Origin: JBBSJV01 sp038256935
GTDB lineage: Bacteria > Patescibacteriota > JACMRA01
Length of the DNA: 5,054 nt
Direction of reading: 5' to 3'
Assembly: GCA_038256935.1 (NCBI GenBank)
Contig: JBBSJV010000094.1
Coordinates: 1 to 5,054 of the forward strand
How positions within the stretch are numbered: position 1 is the first letter of the stretch; each line of letters opens with the position of its first letter. The position numbers and the translations under genes were made by a program. Positions 1 to 5,054 of the stretch are shown one piece after another. The notes below the pieces were generated by a model. The model was given only the letters and a program-made list of their open reading frames with translations, did not search any database and was not told the origin of the DNA.

Positions 1-138
1 ACAGATTTTAGGAATATACTCCCTGAAGATATCAAACGAGTACAATATGAACTTAATACAAGACCAAGGAAGATCCTTGACTACAAAACACCATTGGAAG
101 TGTATAATAGTTATGTTGCATTAGATTTGGGAGAGTAG
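1..138 (+). CDS. IS30-family transposase, C-terminal end only (5' part outside window)
   Basis: The open frame runs in from the window edge and ends at TAG 136-138, giving 45 residues. It contains the block LNTRPRKILDYKTPLEVY, which matches the 'LN.RPRK.LGYKTP.E' segment near the C-terminus of IS30-family DDE transposases. These enzymes cut and join DNA at the element's terminal inverted repeats. The catalytic residues lie upstream, outside the window, so activity cannot be judged. The same 139 bases occur inverted at the other end of the window without a mismatch. The gene points toward rnc, whose ATG is 64 bases past the stop, so transcription from the element could run into rnc. The family call is from motif recognition; the subgroup is unknown. 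Confidence 0.85.
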   Translation, partial: TDFRNILPEDIKRVQYELNTRPRKILDYKTPLEVYNSYVALDLGE

Positions 139-139
139 C
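1..139 (+). mobile_element. Right (3') end of an IS30-family insertion sequence, copy 1
   Basis: Bases 1-139 are identical to the reverse complement of 4914-5052. Identity stops one base after the transposase stop codon, so the element's outer end lies at about 138-139. In IS30-family elements the end of the transposase gene commonly runs into the terminal inverted repeat, and the stretch around GTTGCATTAGATTTGGGAG is the likely right inverted repeat. The left inverted repeat and the target duplication cannot be seen. The shared base C at 139 could be element or chance. Confidence 0.8.
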
Positions 140-167
140 TTATTATTAATTAGCGTTATAAATTGTT

Positions 168-200
168 TTGACGTTTTCTAAGGATTGTGGCAGACTAAGG
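168..200 (+). promoter_or_regulatory. Possible weak promoter of rnc
   Basis: TTGACG at 168-173 matches the -35 consensus in 5 of 6 bases. The -10 region at the usual spacing (about 191-197, CAGACTA) is poor, so this is a weak or doubtful call. If real, transcription would start at about the ATG at 203. The sequence AAGGA at 180-184 is 18 bases before that ATG, too far for a normal ribosome binding site. Read-through from the upstream IS30 element is an alternative source of rnc transcription. Confidence 0.3.
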
Positions 201-202
201 TT

Positions 203-913
203 ATGCAACAAGTCTTGGAAGAAGTTCAAAAAAGAATCAATTACCAGTTTCAAAATCTAGATTTACTCAAACAATCCCTGACTCACAAGTCCTATTTACA
301 TGAAAAAGATAGAGACCTGAGTATCCAGTCTCACAATGAAAGGCTAGAATTTTTAGGTGATGCTGTGTTGGAATTGATCGTCACAGACTATTTGTACAAT
401 GCTTTTGATAAAGACGAGGGATATCTGACCTCACTGCGAGCGGCTCTTGTAAACTACAGATGTATGGGACAAATCGGCACAGAAATTGATTTGCATAAGT
501 ACATACTTCTCAGCAGGGGGGAGCGGGAGGAGCTAGGATATGCAAGATTAAGCATCGTAGCTGACTGCGTCGAAGCCGTGATTGGTGCAATTTATTTAGA
601 TGGTGGATACGACCCTGCCAAAGACTTTGTAATTAATTTTATTATTCCAAAGCTTACAGAGATAATTGAGAAAAAAACTTACAGAGATAGTAAAACTGAT
701 CTACAAGAACTGGTTCAAGAAAAATACAAAATCACACCTCGCTATAAAGTCTTACAGAGTATTGGAAAGGATCATGAAAAGATTTTTGTATCTGGAGTAT
801 ATATCGGTGAAAAATTTGTTACAGAAGGACGAGGACCGTCTAAACAAGAAGCTGAAACAAATGCCGCCAAGTTAGCAATTGAGATTTTGACTGCAAAACC
901 ACTTAAGCTTTAA
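203..913 (+). CDS. rnc: Ribonuclease III
   Basis: This is a 236-residue double-stranded-RNA endonuclease that matures rRNA precursors and cuts structured mRNAs in the cytoplasm. The length is normal for bacterial RNase III. The N-terminal nuclease domain (about 1-155) carries the family signature NERLEFLGDAV at 45-55. The metal-binding acidic residues are E46, E49, D53, D121 and E124, the last two in ADCVEAVIGAIYLDGGY, so all expected catalytic residues are present. A double-stranded-RNA-binding domain covers about 163-231, with GEKFVTEGRGPSKQEAE near its end. I chose ATG 203. An in-frame TTG at 185 would add six residues (MWQTKV), but it sits directly against AAGGA with no spacing and the added residues are not family-like. 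The stop codon overlaps that of convergent ftsE, leaving no room for a terminator. Confidence 0.96.
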   Translation: MQQVLEEVQKRINYQFQNLDLLKQSLTHKSYLHEKDRDLSIQSHNERLEFLGDAVLELIVTDYLYNAFDKDEGYLTSLRAALVNYRCMGQIGTEIDLHKYILLSRGEREELGYARLSIVADCVEAVIGAIYLDGGYDPAKDFVINFIIPKLTEIIEKKTYRDSKTDLQELVQEKYKITPRYKVLQSIGKDHEKIFVSGVYIGEKFVTEGRGPSKQEAETNAAKLAIEILTAKPLKL

Positions 914-1593
914 ATATAGTACAATCCAACAGCTTGATCCAATACCACCTCACCATGCTGAACAGTAATTACTCTTTTTCTAAGCTTATCTACCACTTCT
1001 TGATCGTGGGTTGCAAGTAGTACGGTAGTGCCAGAATTATTGATTTTAAGTAGCAATGTGATTATTTCGTAAGTATTTGTCTTATCCAAATTTCCAGTAG
1101 GCTCGTCTGCAATCAATAAAATAGGATTATGAGATAAGGCTCTAGCAATTGAAACACGTTGTTTTTCACCACCACTAAGTTCTTTAGGGTATTTGGCCTC
1201 CTTTCCTTCCAAACCAACTAATTCCAATAGCCTTGGTACATCTCTTTGGACTTCTTTTTTAGTAGCTCCAGCAACCTCCATAGCCAGACTAACATTTTCA
1301 AACACGTTTCTAGTCGGTAATAATTTATAATCTTGAAAGATATAGCCAATTCTACGTCTTAGATATGGTAAATACTGACTTCTGATCTTATCTACACGGA
1401 TATCCTCGATCCATACTTCACCTTCATCAGGTCTCTCTTCTCCAGTTAATAATTTTAAAAGGGTAGATTTGCCAGCTCCGGAGTGACCAATAAAAGAAAC
1501 AAACTCACCAGCTTTGATATCTAGGTTAATATTATTGAGGGCTCTTTTGTCTTTATCTGTGTAACGTTTACTTACATTTAAAAACCTTATCAT
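910..1593 (-). CDS. ftsE: Cell-division ABC transporter ATP-binding protein FtsE
   Basis: This is a 227-residue ATPase, the usual FtsE length. FtsE pairs with the membrane protein FtsX at the inner face of the cytoplasmic membrane and uses ATP to control division and peptidoglycan hydrolases. Visible motifs are Walker A GHSGAGKST (36-44), Q-loop Q87 in IGYIFQDYKLLP, signature LSGGEKQR (139-146), Walker B LLIADEP with catalytic E164, D-loop NLD (168-170) and H-loop H196. The stretches FQDYKLLPTRNVFENV and ADEPTGNLD are typical of FtsE rather than of the close relatives LolD or MacB, though those share the fold. No ftsX follows. The gene runs straight into the 3' end of convergent rnc, whereas ftsX normally overlaps the end of ftsE. 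The partner must lie elsewhere, or this is a related ATPase. The start at 1593 gives the standard N-terminus MIRFLNVSKRY. Confidence 0.9.
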   Translation of the reverse strand: MIRFLNVSKRYTDKDKRALNNINLDIKAGEFVSFIGHSGAGKSTLLKLLTGEERPDEGEVWIEDIRVDKIRSQYLPYLRRRIGYIFQDYKLLPTRNVFENVSLAMEVAGATKKEVQRDVPRLLELVGLEGKEAKYPKELSGGEKQRVSIARALSHNPILLIADEPTGNLDKTNTYEIITLLLKINNSGTTVLLATHDQEVVDKLRKRVITVQHGEVVLDQAVGLYYI

Positions 1594-1602
1594 ACAAATA
1601 AA

Positions 1603-1631
1603 ACTTAAATATATAGTTTTGATCTTGACAA
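1603..1631 (-). promoter_or_regulatory. Possible promoter of ftsE, sharing its -35 box with rplK
   Basis: Read on the - strand, TTGTCA at 1631-1626 is a 5 of 6 match to the -35 consensus and lies 38 bases before the ftsE ATG. At normal spacing the -10 would fall in TTAAGT/TTTAAG (about 1603-1609), which is weak. A better TATATT (1613-1608) is only 12 bases from the -35 box, too close. The -35 half is suggestive and the -10 half is not convincing. Confidence 0.3.
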
Positions 1632-1654
1632 GAAAGCAAATTTAAGGCTCTAAT
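1625..1654 (+). promoter_or_regulatory. Promoter of the rplK-rplA operon
   Basis: A perfect -35 TTGACA (1625-1630) is separated by 18 bases from TCTAAT (1649-1654), a 5 of 6 match to TATAAT. Transcription would start at about 1661, giving a leader of roughly a dozen bases before the ATG at 1674. That leader has no purine-rich ribosome binding site (it reads ATATATCCCACTT). There is no room in it for an L1-binding mRNA structure of the kind that lets L1 repress this operon in E. coli. Confidence 0.7.
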
Positions 1655-1673
1655 TGATAGATATATCCCACTT

Positions 1674-2111
1674 ATGGCTGATAATAAAAAAATTAAAGCA
1701 GTAGTAAAGATGTTGATTAAGGCAGGAGCTGCTAATCCTGCGCCTCCAGTAGGTTCAACATTAGGTCCTTACGGTATTCAATTACCTAAGTTTTGTCAGG
1801 ATTTTAATGAACAAACTTCATCAATGTCTGGTATGGTTCCTGTTGTGGTTACCATCTACGAAGATAGAAGTTTTGAATTCATCCTCAAGACCGCTCCAGT
1901 AGCTGAACTTGTAAAGCAAGCACTTGGAATCAAATCCGGAGCTGCCCACCAAATCAAGGACAAAGCAGGAGAGCTAACTTATGCTCAAGCAGTTGAAATT
2001 GCTGAAAAGAAAATGGTAGATCTTAACTGTTACGATGTTGAAGCTGCCCTTCAAATGGTAGGTGGTACTTGTAAAAGTATGGGAGTCAAAATCGCCGCTA
2101 AAGCCGCTTAA
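1674..2111 (+). CDS. rplK: 50S ribosomal protein L11
   Basis: This is a 145-residue protein of the large ribosomal subunit's GTPase-associated centre. It binds the L11 region of 23S rRNA and contacts elongation factors. The N-terminal domain shows the classic ANPAPPVGSTLGPYGI (20-35), a proline-rich RNA- and antibiotic-contact segment, followed by FCQDFNEQT. The stretch VVVTIYEDRSFEFILKTAP leads into the C-terminal rRNA-binding domain, with LGIKSGA and, near the end, MVGGTCKSMGV. The length is normal. It is the first gene of a two-gene unit with rplA, 58 bases downstream, and is transcribed divergently from ftsE. No secE-nusG pair precedes it, unlike the common bacterial order. The ATG at 1674 is firm because the protein starts in the usual place. 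Confidence 0.97.
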   Translation: MADNKKIKAVVKMLIKAGAANPAPPVGSTLGPYGIQLPKFCQDFNEQTSSMSGMVPVVVTIYEDRSFEFILKTAPVAELVKQALGIKSGAAHQIKDKAGELTYAQAVEIAEKKMVDLNCYDVEAALQMVGGTCKSMGVKIAAKAA

Positions 2112-2169
2112 TTATTAAGCAAAATCAAATTTGGAAGAGGTTACCCTCGTTAATTACCAATATTATATT

Positions 2170-2910
2170 ATGTCTAAATCTAAAAATAACAACCAAGTCA
2201 CAAAGATTGCCGGAAGATCACGCAAATACTCTCAAAACGTTGCCACTGTAAATTCTAAAGTTCCTGCAAACGAAGCAGTAGATGTAAGTACAGCTATTGA
2301 AATTTTAAATTCATTAGAAGCTCCTAAGTTTAAAAATGGAGCTACTTTAGAACTACATGTCAAGCTCAACATCGATCCTACTAAATCTGATCAATTAGTG
2401 AGAGGATCTGTTGTGTTGCCACACGGAACTGGTAAAGTAATCCGCATTGCTGCTTTTGTAAGTCCTGAAAATGAAGCTGACGCTAAAAACGCTGGAGCTG
2501 AATTAGTTGGGGGCGATGAATTAGTAGAGGATATCAAAAAGAAAGGCAAAGTAGAGTTTGATGTAGCAATTGCTGAGCCTGCAATGATGAAAAAATTAGC
2601 CCCTATTGCTAGAGTTCTTGGGGTTGCTGGGGTGATGCCTAATCCAAAGACTCAAACAGTTGGTGATAATGTTGTAGAAATGATTTCAACTATTATGAAA
2701 GGAAAAGTAGATTTCAAAAACGATAAAACTGGAAATGTTCATATCAGCTGCGGTAAATTGTACACAACTTTTGATCCTAAATCCTTAGTTGAAAACGTTG
2801 AGGCATCTTTAGATGCACTGCAAAAGACAAAACCTGAAGCAATCAAAAAGAAGTTTATCTTAAAAGCTTATTTAGCAACTTCTCAAAGTCCTAGTATTAG
2901 AGTAATATAA
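2170..2910 (+). CDS. rplA: 50S ribosomal protein L1
   Basis: This is a 246-residue protein that binds 23S rRNA at the L1 stalk and helps move deacylated tRNA out of the E site. In several bacteria it also represses its own operon. Clear family blocks are DQLVRGSVVLPHGTGK (74-89), FDVAIAEPAMM (130-140), LGVAGVMPNPKTQTV (150-164, against the usual LGPRGLMPNPKTGTV) and the C-terminal ending SPSIRVI. The first 20 or so residues are a basic, Asn/Lys-rich extension before the usual start. I chose ATG 2170. The frame stays open back to TTG 2131, which would add 13 hydrophobic and aromatic residues unlike the family. No ribosome binding site sits at normal distance; GGAAGAGG (2133-2140) is about 30 bases upstream. 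A terminator follows 20 bases after the stop. rplJ-rplL do not follow. Confidence 0.96.
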   Translation: MSKSKNNNQVTKIAGRSRKYSQNVATVNSKVPANEAVDVSTAIEILNSLEAPKFKNGATLELHVKLNIDPTKSDQLVRGSVVLPHGTGKVIRIAAFVSPENEADAKNAGAELVGGDELVEDIKKKGKVEFDVAIAEPAMMKKLAPIARVLGVAGVMPNPKTQTVGDNVVEMISTIMKGKVDFKNDKTGNVHISCGKLYTTFDPKSLVENVEASLDALQKTKPEAIKKKFILKAYLATSQSPSIRVI

Positions 2911-2928
2911 GCCTTATTATTAATGACT

Positions 2929-2951
2929 AGCCGCCTTATGGCGGTTTTTTT
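2929..2951 (+). terminator. Intrinsic terminator of the rplK-rplA operon
   Basis: A GC stem CCGCC (2931-2935) pairs with GGCGG (2940-2944) around a TTAT loop and is followed by seven T residues (2945-2951). The stem can extend by a G-U and an A-U pair using the first T residues. It lies 18-20 bases after the rplA stop and ends the ribosomal-protein transcript before the M23 gene, which has its own promoter. Confidence 0.92.
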
Positions 2952-2993
2952 GTGCCCAATAAACACTATTTGTAGTACATCGATAATATATGA

Positions 2994-3016
2994 ACACCCC
3001 AATAGTTAGTGGGTGT
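2994..3016. other. Small inverted repeat in the rplA-M23 spacer
   Basis: ACACCC (2994-2999) and GGGTGT (3011-3016) can pair as a 6-base stem with an 11-base loop. No T tract follows on the + strand, so it is not a terminator in that direction. It lies about 65 bases upstream of the -35 box of the M23 gene and could be an operator or simply chance. The rest of the 170-base spacer (2952-3121) holds no gene or RNA that I recognise apart from the M23 promoter. Confidence 0.25.
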
Positions 3017-3081
3017 GGTTAAAATTGAACTACTAAGTATATAAATGATTATAAATCTGATTAAAGCGTGATTTATGGGCC

Positions 3082-3110
3082 TTGACATTTGTCTTGCGGT
3101 GATGTACAAT
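3082..3110 (+). promoter_or_regulatory. Strong promoter of the M23 peptidase gene
   Basis: A perfect -35 TTGACA (3082-3087), a 17-base spacer and TACAAT (3105-3110), a 5 of 6 match to TATAAT, make the best promoter in the window. Transcription would begin at about 3117-3118, only four or five bases before the ATG at 3122. The mRNA is therefore predicted to be essentially leaderless, consistent with the absence of a ribosome binding site there. Confidence 0.8.
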
Positions 3111-3121
3111 AAATAACGTAT

Positions 3122-4645
3122 ATGACACCTTCCAATTCTGGTACAGGTAAAAATCAAGAATCCAATAGTTATACATATCAACCAAACTTTGTATTAGTTG
3201 ATTCACCCTCATCAAGGTCTCTATTTGGAGATATCTTACCATTTTATTCATCCTATAAAGAGCTTACTCAGATCATTGTAGCCACTCAAGAAGGTCTTAC
3301 AAATCTGATTTTTGTTAGCAGGGTCTTTTTTATCTGCATTTCCAGCATGATTGCTGAGTTGTTTAATAATTTAGTTTATAGATCATTTATTTCTCTTAAT
3401 CTAGTTTTTACAATAGCTAGAGCCATTCCAAGACTTACCAATCAATGGCTGGAATTAGCGATTGAGTTATATGATATTTTTAGCGATTCTCAAGCTAAAT
3501 CCATTTGGTGGCTAGAACAAAAGCTTGGTTTTAAAGAATTAGCTAGAGAGCTAAACACTAAGATCACAAACATAGTGGGGTTAAGCAAAAAACTTTATTT
3601 AACTTTCTTTGTCGCCTTCTCATTATTACTCGTAACTCTTATCCAACCAATTCAAGGGAGCTTTACATCCCCATCTGAAAGTATTGCCGCAGCTCAAGCA
3701 CAGCCTTCAAGCTTTTTGGAAAGAGCAGCCTACAACCATATTGTTAGCGAGCTCTCTTCTCCTGTATCTATCACTATAAGTCAAGAAATTGCCTCAGCTT
3801 ACGGGTCAGATCTTGCCGATCTGGAGCTTGATAGAATCGTAGAACATGCTGTAATCCCAACTGATAGCTTAGAAAGTGTGGCTGAAATGTATGGCTTAGA
3901 CCCTGCTACAATAGTATATAACAATAATATTCAAGATAGTGCTCTACCAGAGAAACTACTTTTACCAACCTCTGATGGTTACATTTATAGAACTGCAGCA
4001 GATACAAAGCCTGATGATTTAGAAAGAATCTACGGAATCGATAAAAATTTGATTTACTCTGAAAACGAAGATGTTTTTGATCAGGTAAATGGTGTATTCC
4101 CGACTGAAACCTTAGTCTTATTACCTACGACTGACTTTTCATCAATTACTTTAGCCAATAAAGCCGAAGAGCAAAGAAAGGCCGATTTAGAACTAGCAAA
4201 AAAACAAAAAACTAGAATTAGAGCCAATACAGGAACTAATTCAAATGCTCAAACTTATGCTGATGCTAGGTCTTCCGCTAGAAGCTTAGGTTTCATTTGG
4301 CCAGCAACAGGTAGAATCACTAGATGTGTTACAGGTTCACATGTGGCTTGTGATATTGCAAATGCCTCAATGCCTCCTATTTTTGCTTCTCAATCAGGAA
4401 CAGTGGTCGGAGTATATAGGTATACAGTTACAGGATATGGGCTTGCTGTGGTAGTCGATCATGGTGGAGGTCTTCAAACTCTCTACGCCCATATGAGCGA
4501 GATTTATGTGGCTCAAGGTCAATCAGTTTCTCAAGGCCAATCACTTGGCAGAATGGGCTGCACTGGTTACTGTACAGGTACTCATCTTCACTACGAAGTA
4601 AGACTAAACGGAAGAAAACAGAACCCATTGAATTATCTTCCTTAA
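3122..4645 (+). CDS. Membrane-anchored M23 peptidase with two LysM-like segments
   Basis: This 507-residue protein probably cuts peptide cross-links of peptidoglycan outside the membrane. The polar start (1-30) is followed by hydrophobic segments at about 61-78 and 84-99, an amphipathic stretch, and a strong membrane helix at about 158-174 preceded by KK. That topology would put the C-terminus outside. Two LysM-like wall-binding segments follow (about 240-283, with DSLESVAEMYGLDPATIVYN, and about 288-336, with PDDLERIYGIDKNLIY), both diverged. A charged helix (about 342-366) and a Ser/Asn/Ala-rich linker lead to the M23 domain (about 390-505). Its zinc ligands by family pattern are H407, D411 and H490, with catalytic H457 (LYAHMS) and H488 (THLHYEVR), so it looks active rather than a degenerate activator. 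Four cysteines (C402, C410, C480, C484) lie in this domain. The ATG at 3122 fits the promoter just upstream. A regulatory tie to FtsE is possible but unproven. Confidence 0.88.
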   Translation: MTPSNSGTGKNQESNSYTYQPNFVLVDSPSSRSLFGDILPFYSSYKELTQIIVATQEGLTNLIFVSRVFFICISSMIAELFNNLVYRSFISLNLVFTIARAIPRLTNQWLELAIELYDIFSDSQAKSIWWLEQKLGFKELARELNTKITNIVGLSKKLYLTFFVAFSLLLVTLIQPIQGSFTSPSESIAAAQAQPSSFLERAAYNHIVSELSSPVSITISQEIASAYGSDLADLELDRIVEHAVIPTDSLESVAEMYGLDPATIVYNNNIQDSALPEKLLLPTSDGYIYRTAADTKPDDLERIYGIDKNLIYSENEDVFDQVNGVFPTETLVLLPTTDFSSITLANKAEEQRKADLELAKKQKTRIRANTGTNSNAQTYADARSSARSLGFIWPATGRITRCVTGSHVACDIANASMPPIFASQSGTVVGVYRYTVTGYGLAVVVDHGGGLQTLYAHMSEIYVAQGQSVSQGQSLGRMGCTGYCTGTHLHYEVRLNGRKQNPLNYLP

Positions 4646-4669
4646 ACTTTGAAATATATAACTGAAAAG

Positions 4670-4913
4670 ATGTTAGAAAAAGTATACGCATAGATAAAAC
4701 CCAGATGGTAGCCGAGTTTTTGAAAGCTGAGCTAAAATCTACTAGGTATCAAAATTTTATCATTAAAGCCTTGGAGGCTAATAATCTGGATAGAAGTATA
4801 ATTACTAAGCCCGATTTTTAAAAATAATTATGAGAATAATCTAAGACAACAAATTCTACACAGTTACAGGCTAGAAGATGATTATTTTGATGGACTTCCA
4901 AATGATATTAAAC
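4670..4913 (+). pseudogene. Frameshifted gene remnant truncated by the IS30 element
   Basis: The coding signal is split over two frames. From ATG 4670, 24 bases after the M23 stop, one frame gives MLEKVYA and a TAG. A second frame carries IDKTQMVAEFLKAELKS and continues to KPDF, with an internal ATG at 4705 and a stop at 4819-4821. The first frame then resumes at 4820 with KNNYENNLRQQILHSYRLED and runs through GLPNDIKRYS into the insertion sequence, where it stops at 4940-4942. The second switch falls in a run of five T followed by five A, so one extra base could explain it. Composition is protein-like throughout (alternating charged and aliphatic residues), suggesting a small soluble helical protein, now broken. 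I do not recognise the family. A 38-residue peptide from ATG 4705 is the only intact piece. Sequencing errors at the homopolymers are an alternative to true decay. Confidence 0.6.
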
Positions 4914-5054
4914 GCTACTCTCCCAAATCTAATGCAACATAACTATTATACACTTCCAATGGTGTTTTGTAGTCAAGGATCTTCCTTGGTCTTGTATTAA
5001 GTTCATATTGTACTCGTTTGATATCTTCAGGGAGTATATTCCTAAAATCTGTTC
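4914..5054 (-). mobile_element. Right (3') end of an IS30-family insertion sequence, copy 2, inverted
   Basis: The reverse complement of 4914-5052 equals bases 1-139 exactly, and two further element bases follow. The outer end of the element lies at 4914-4915, and the base outside it differs from the flank of copy 1. It interrupts the remnant gene upstream of it. The likely terminal inverted repeat is the stretch around 4918-4945. Confidence 0.8.
4915..5054 (-). CDS. IS30-family transposase, C-terminal end only (copy 2)
   Basis: Read on the - strand, the frame enters from the window edge after two bases of a partial codon and gives the same 45 residues as the copy at the left end, including LNTRPRKILDYKTP. 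It ends at TAG (4917-4915). The remainder, including the catalytic residues and the start, is outside the window. Perfect identity with the other copy means recent transposition or that both ends derive from one active family. Confidence 0.85.
   Translation of the reverse strand, partial: TDFRNILPEDIKRVQYELNTRPRKILDYKTPLEVYNSYVALDLGE

Noticed and set aside
666..875. Open frame of 69 codons inside rnc
   Set aside because: It lies wholly within a well-supported RNase III gene in another frame and is Lys/Leu-rich in the way AT-rich shadow frames are.
2137..2148. GAGG-TTAC-CCTC hairpin between rplK and rplA as an L1 regulatory site or ribosome binding site
   Set aside because: A 4-base stem is expected by chance, no L1-type motif is visible, and the purine run is about 30 bases from the ATG.
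2131..2169. Upstream TTG start adding 13 residues to L1
   Set aside because: The added residues are hydrophobic and aromatic and unlike L1. ATG 2170 gives a family-like basic N-terminus.
2966..3251. Two overlapping minus-strand open frames of about 70 codons across the rplA-M23 spacer and the M23 start
   Set aside because: They overlap each other and the M23 coding start and promoter, and show no recognisable domain.
4428..4691. Minus-strand open frame of 87 codons opposite the M23 domain
   Set aside because: It is antisense to the most conserved part of the peptidase and has no protein-like features.
1..5054. Alternative genetic code with TGA as glycine or tryptophan
   Set aside because: TGA is not used as a stop here, but none occurs in frame in about 1,360 codons, glycines and tryptophans use normal codons, and all proteins have normal lengths. 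The sample of stops is too small to claim TGA is avoided.
1..5054. Complete circular element (plasmid or phage)
   Set aside because: The end repeats are inverted, not direct, so they do not close a circle, and the cargo is essential chromosomal genes.
1..5054. CRISPR arrays, tRNA or rRNA genes, riboswitches
   Set aside because: Reading through the intergenic stretches (139-202, 1594-1673, 2112-2169, 2911-3121, 4646-4913), I found no spaced direct repeats, cloverleaf or recognisable aptamer.

Overview
The window looks like a piece of an AT-rich, small-genome bacterial chromosome. It carries conserved housekeeping genes (ribonuclease III, an FtsE-type ATPase, ribosomal proteins L11 and L1), one membrane-anchored M23 cell-wall peptidase and a decayed gene. 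It is bounded at both ends by the same IS30-family insertion sequence. The lineage cannot be fixed without a search. Compact spacing, near-leaderless genes without Shine-Dalgarno sites and the style of the M23 protein would suit a Patescibacteria/CPR-type or other reduced bacterium, but this is only an inference. The standard genetic code fits: all complete genes end in TAA, and no in-frame TGA interrupts them.

Layout. Positions 1-139 are the 3' end of an IS30-type transposase gene on the + strand. After a 64-base gap comes rnc (203-913, +). It meets ftsE (910-1593, -) tail to tail with a 4-base overlap in which both stop codons share TTAA. ftsE and rplK (1674-2111, +) diverge from an 80-base region with a strong promoter for rplK. 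rplK and rplA (2170-2910, +) form a two-gene operon closed by a clear intrinsic terminator (2929-2951). A 170-base spacer with a near-consensus promoter leads to the M23/LysM-like protein (3122-4645, +). Its promoter would start transcription only a few bases before the ATG. Then comes a small frameshifted gene remnant (4670-4913, +), cut off by a second, inverted IS30 end (4914-5054, -).

Function. rnc, rplK and rplA serve RNA processing and ribosome assembly. ftsE and the M23 protein belong to the division and cell-wall remodelling sphere. In many bacteria FtsEX controls murein hydrolases, often of the M23 or CHAP type, but no ftsX is visible here and a link between these two genes is conjecture.

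The first and last 139 bases are an exact inverted repeat. The two visible IS ends are both transposase 3' ends, so at least two IS copies exist. The window ends very probably mark where an assembly stopped in a multi-copy repeat. I see no novel defence, mobile or RNA system. The most unusual items are the M23 protein's architecture, the shared -35 box of the divergent promoters, the shared stop codons of rnc and ftsE, and the IS-truncated gene remnant.
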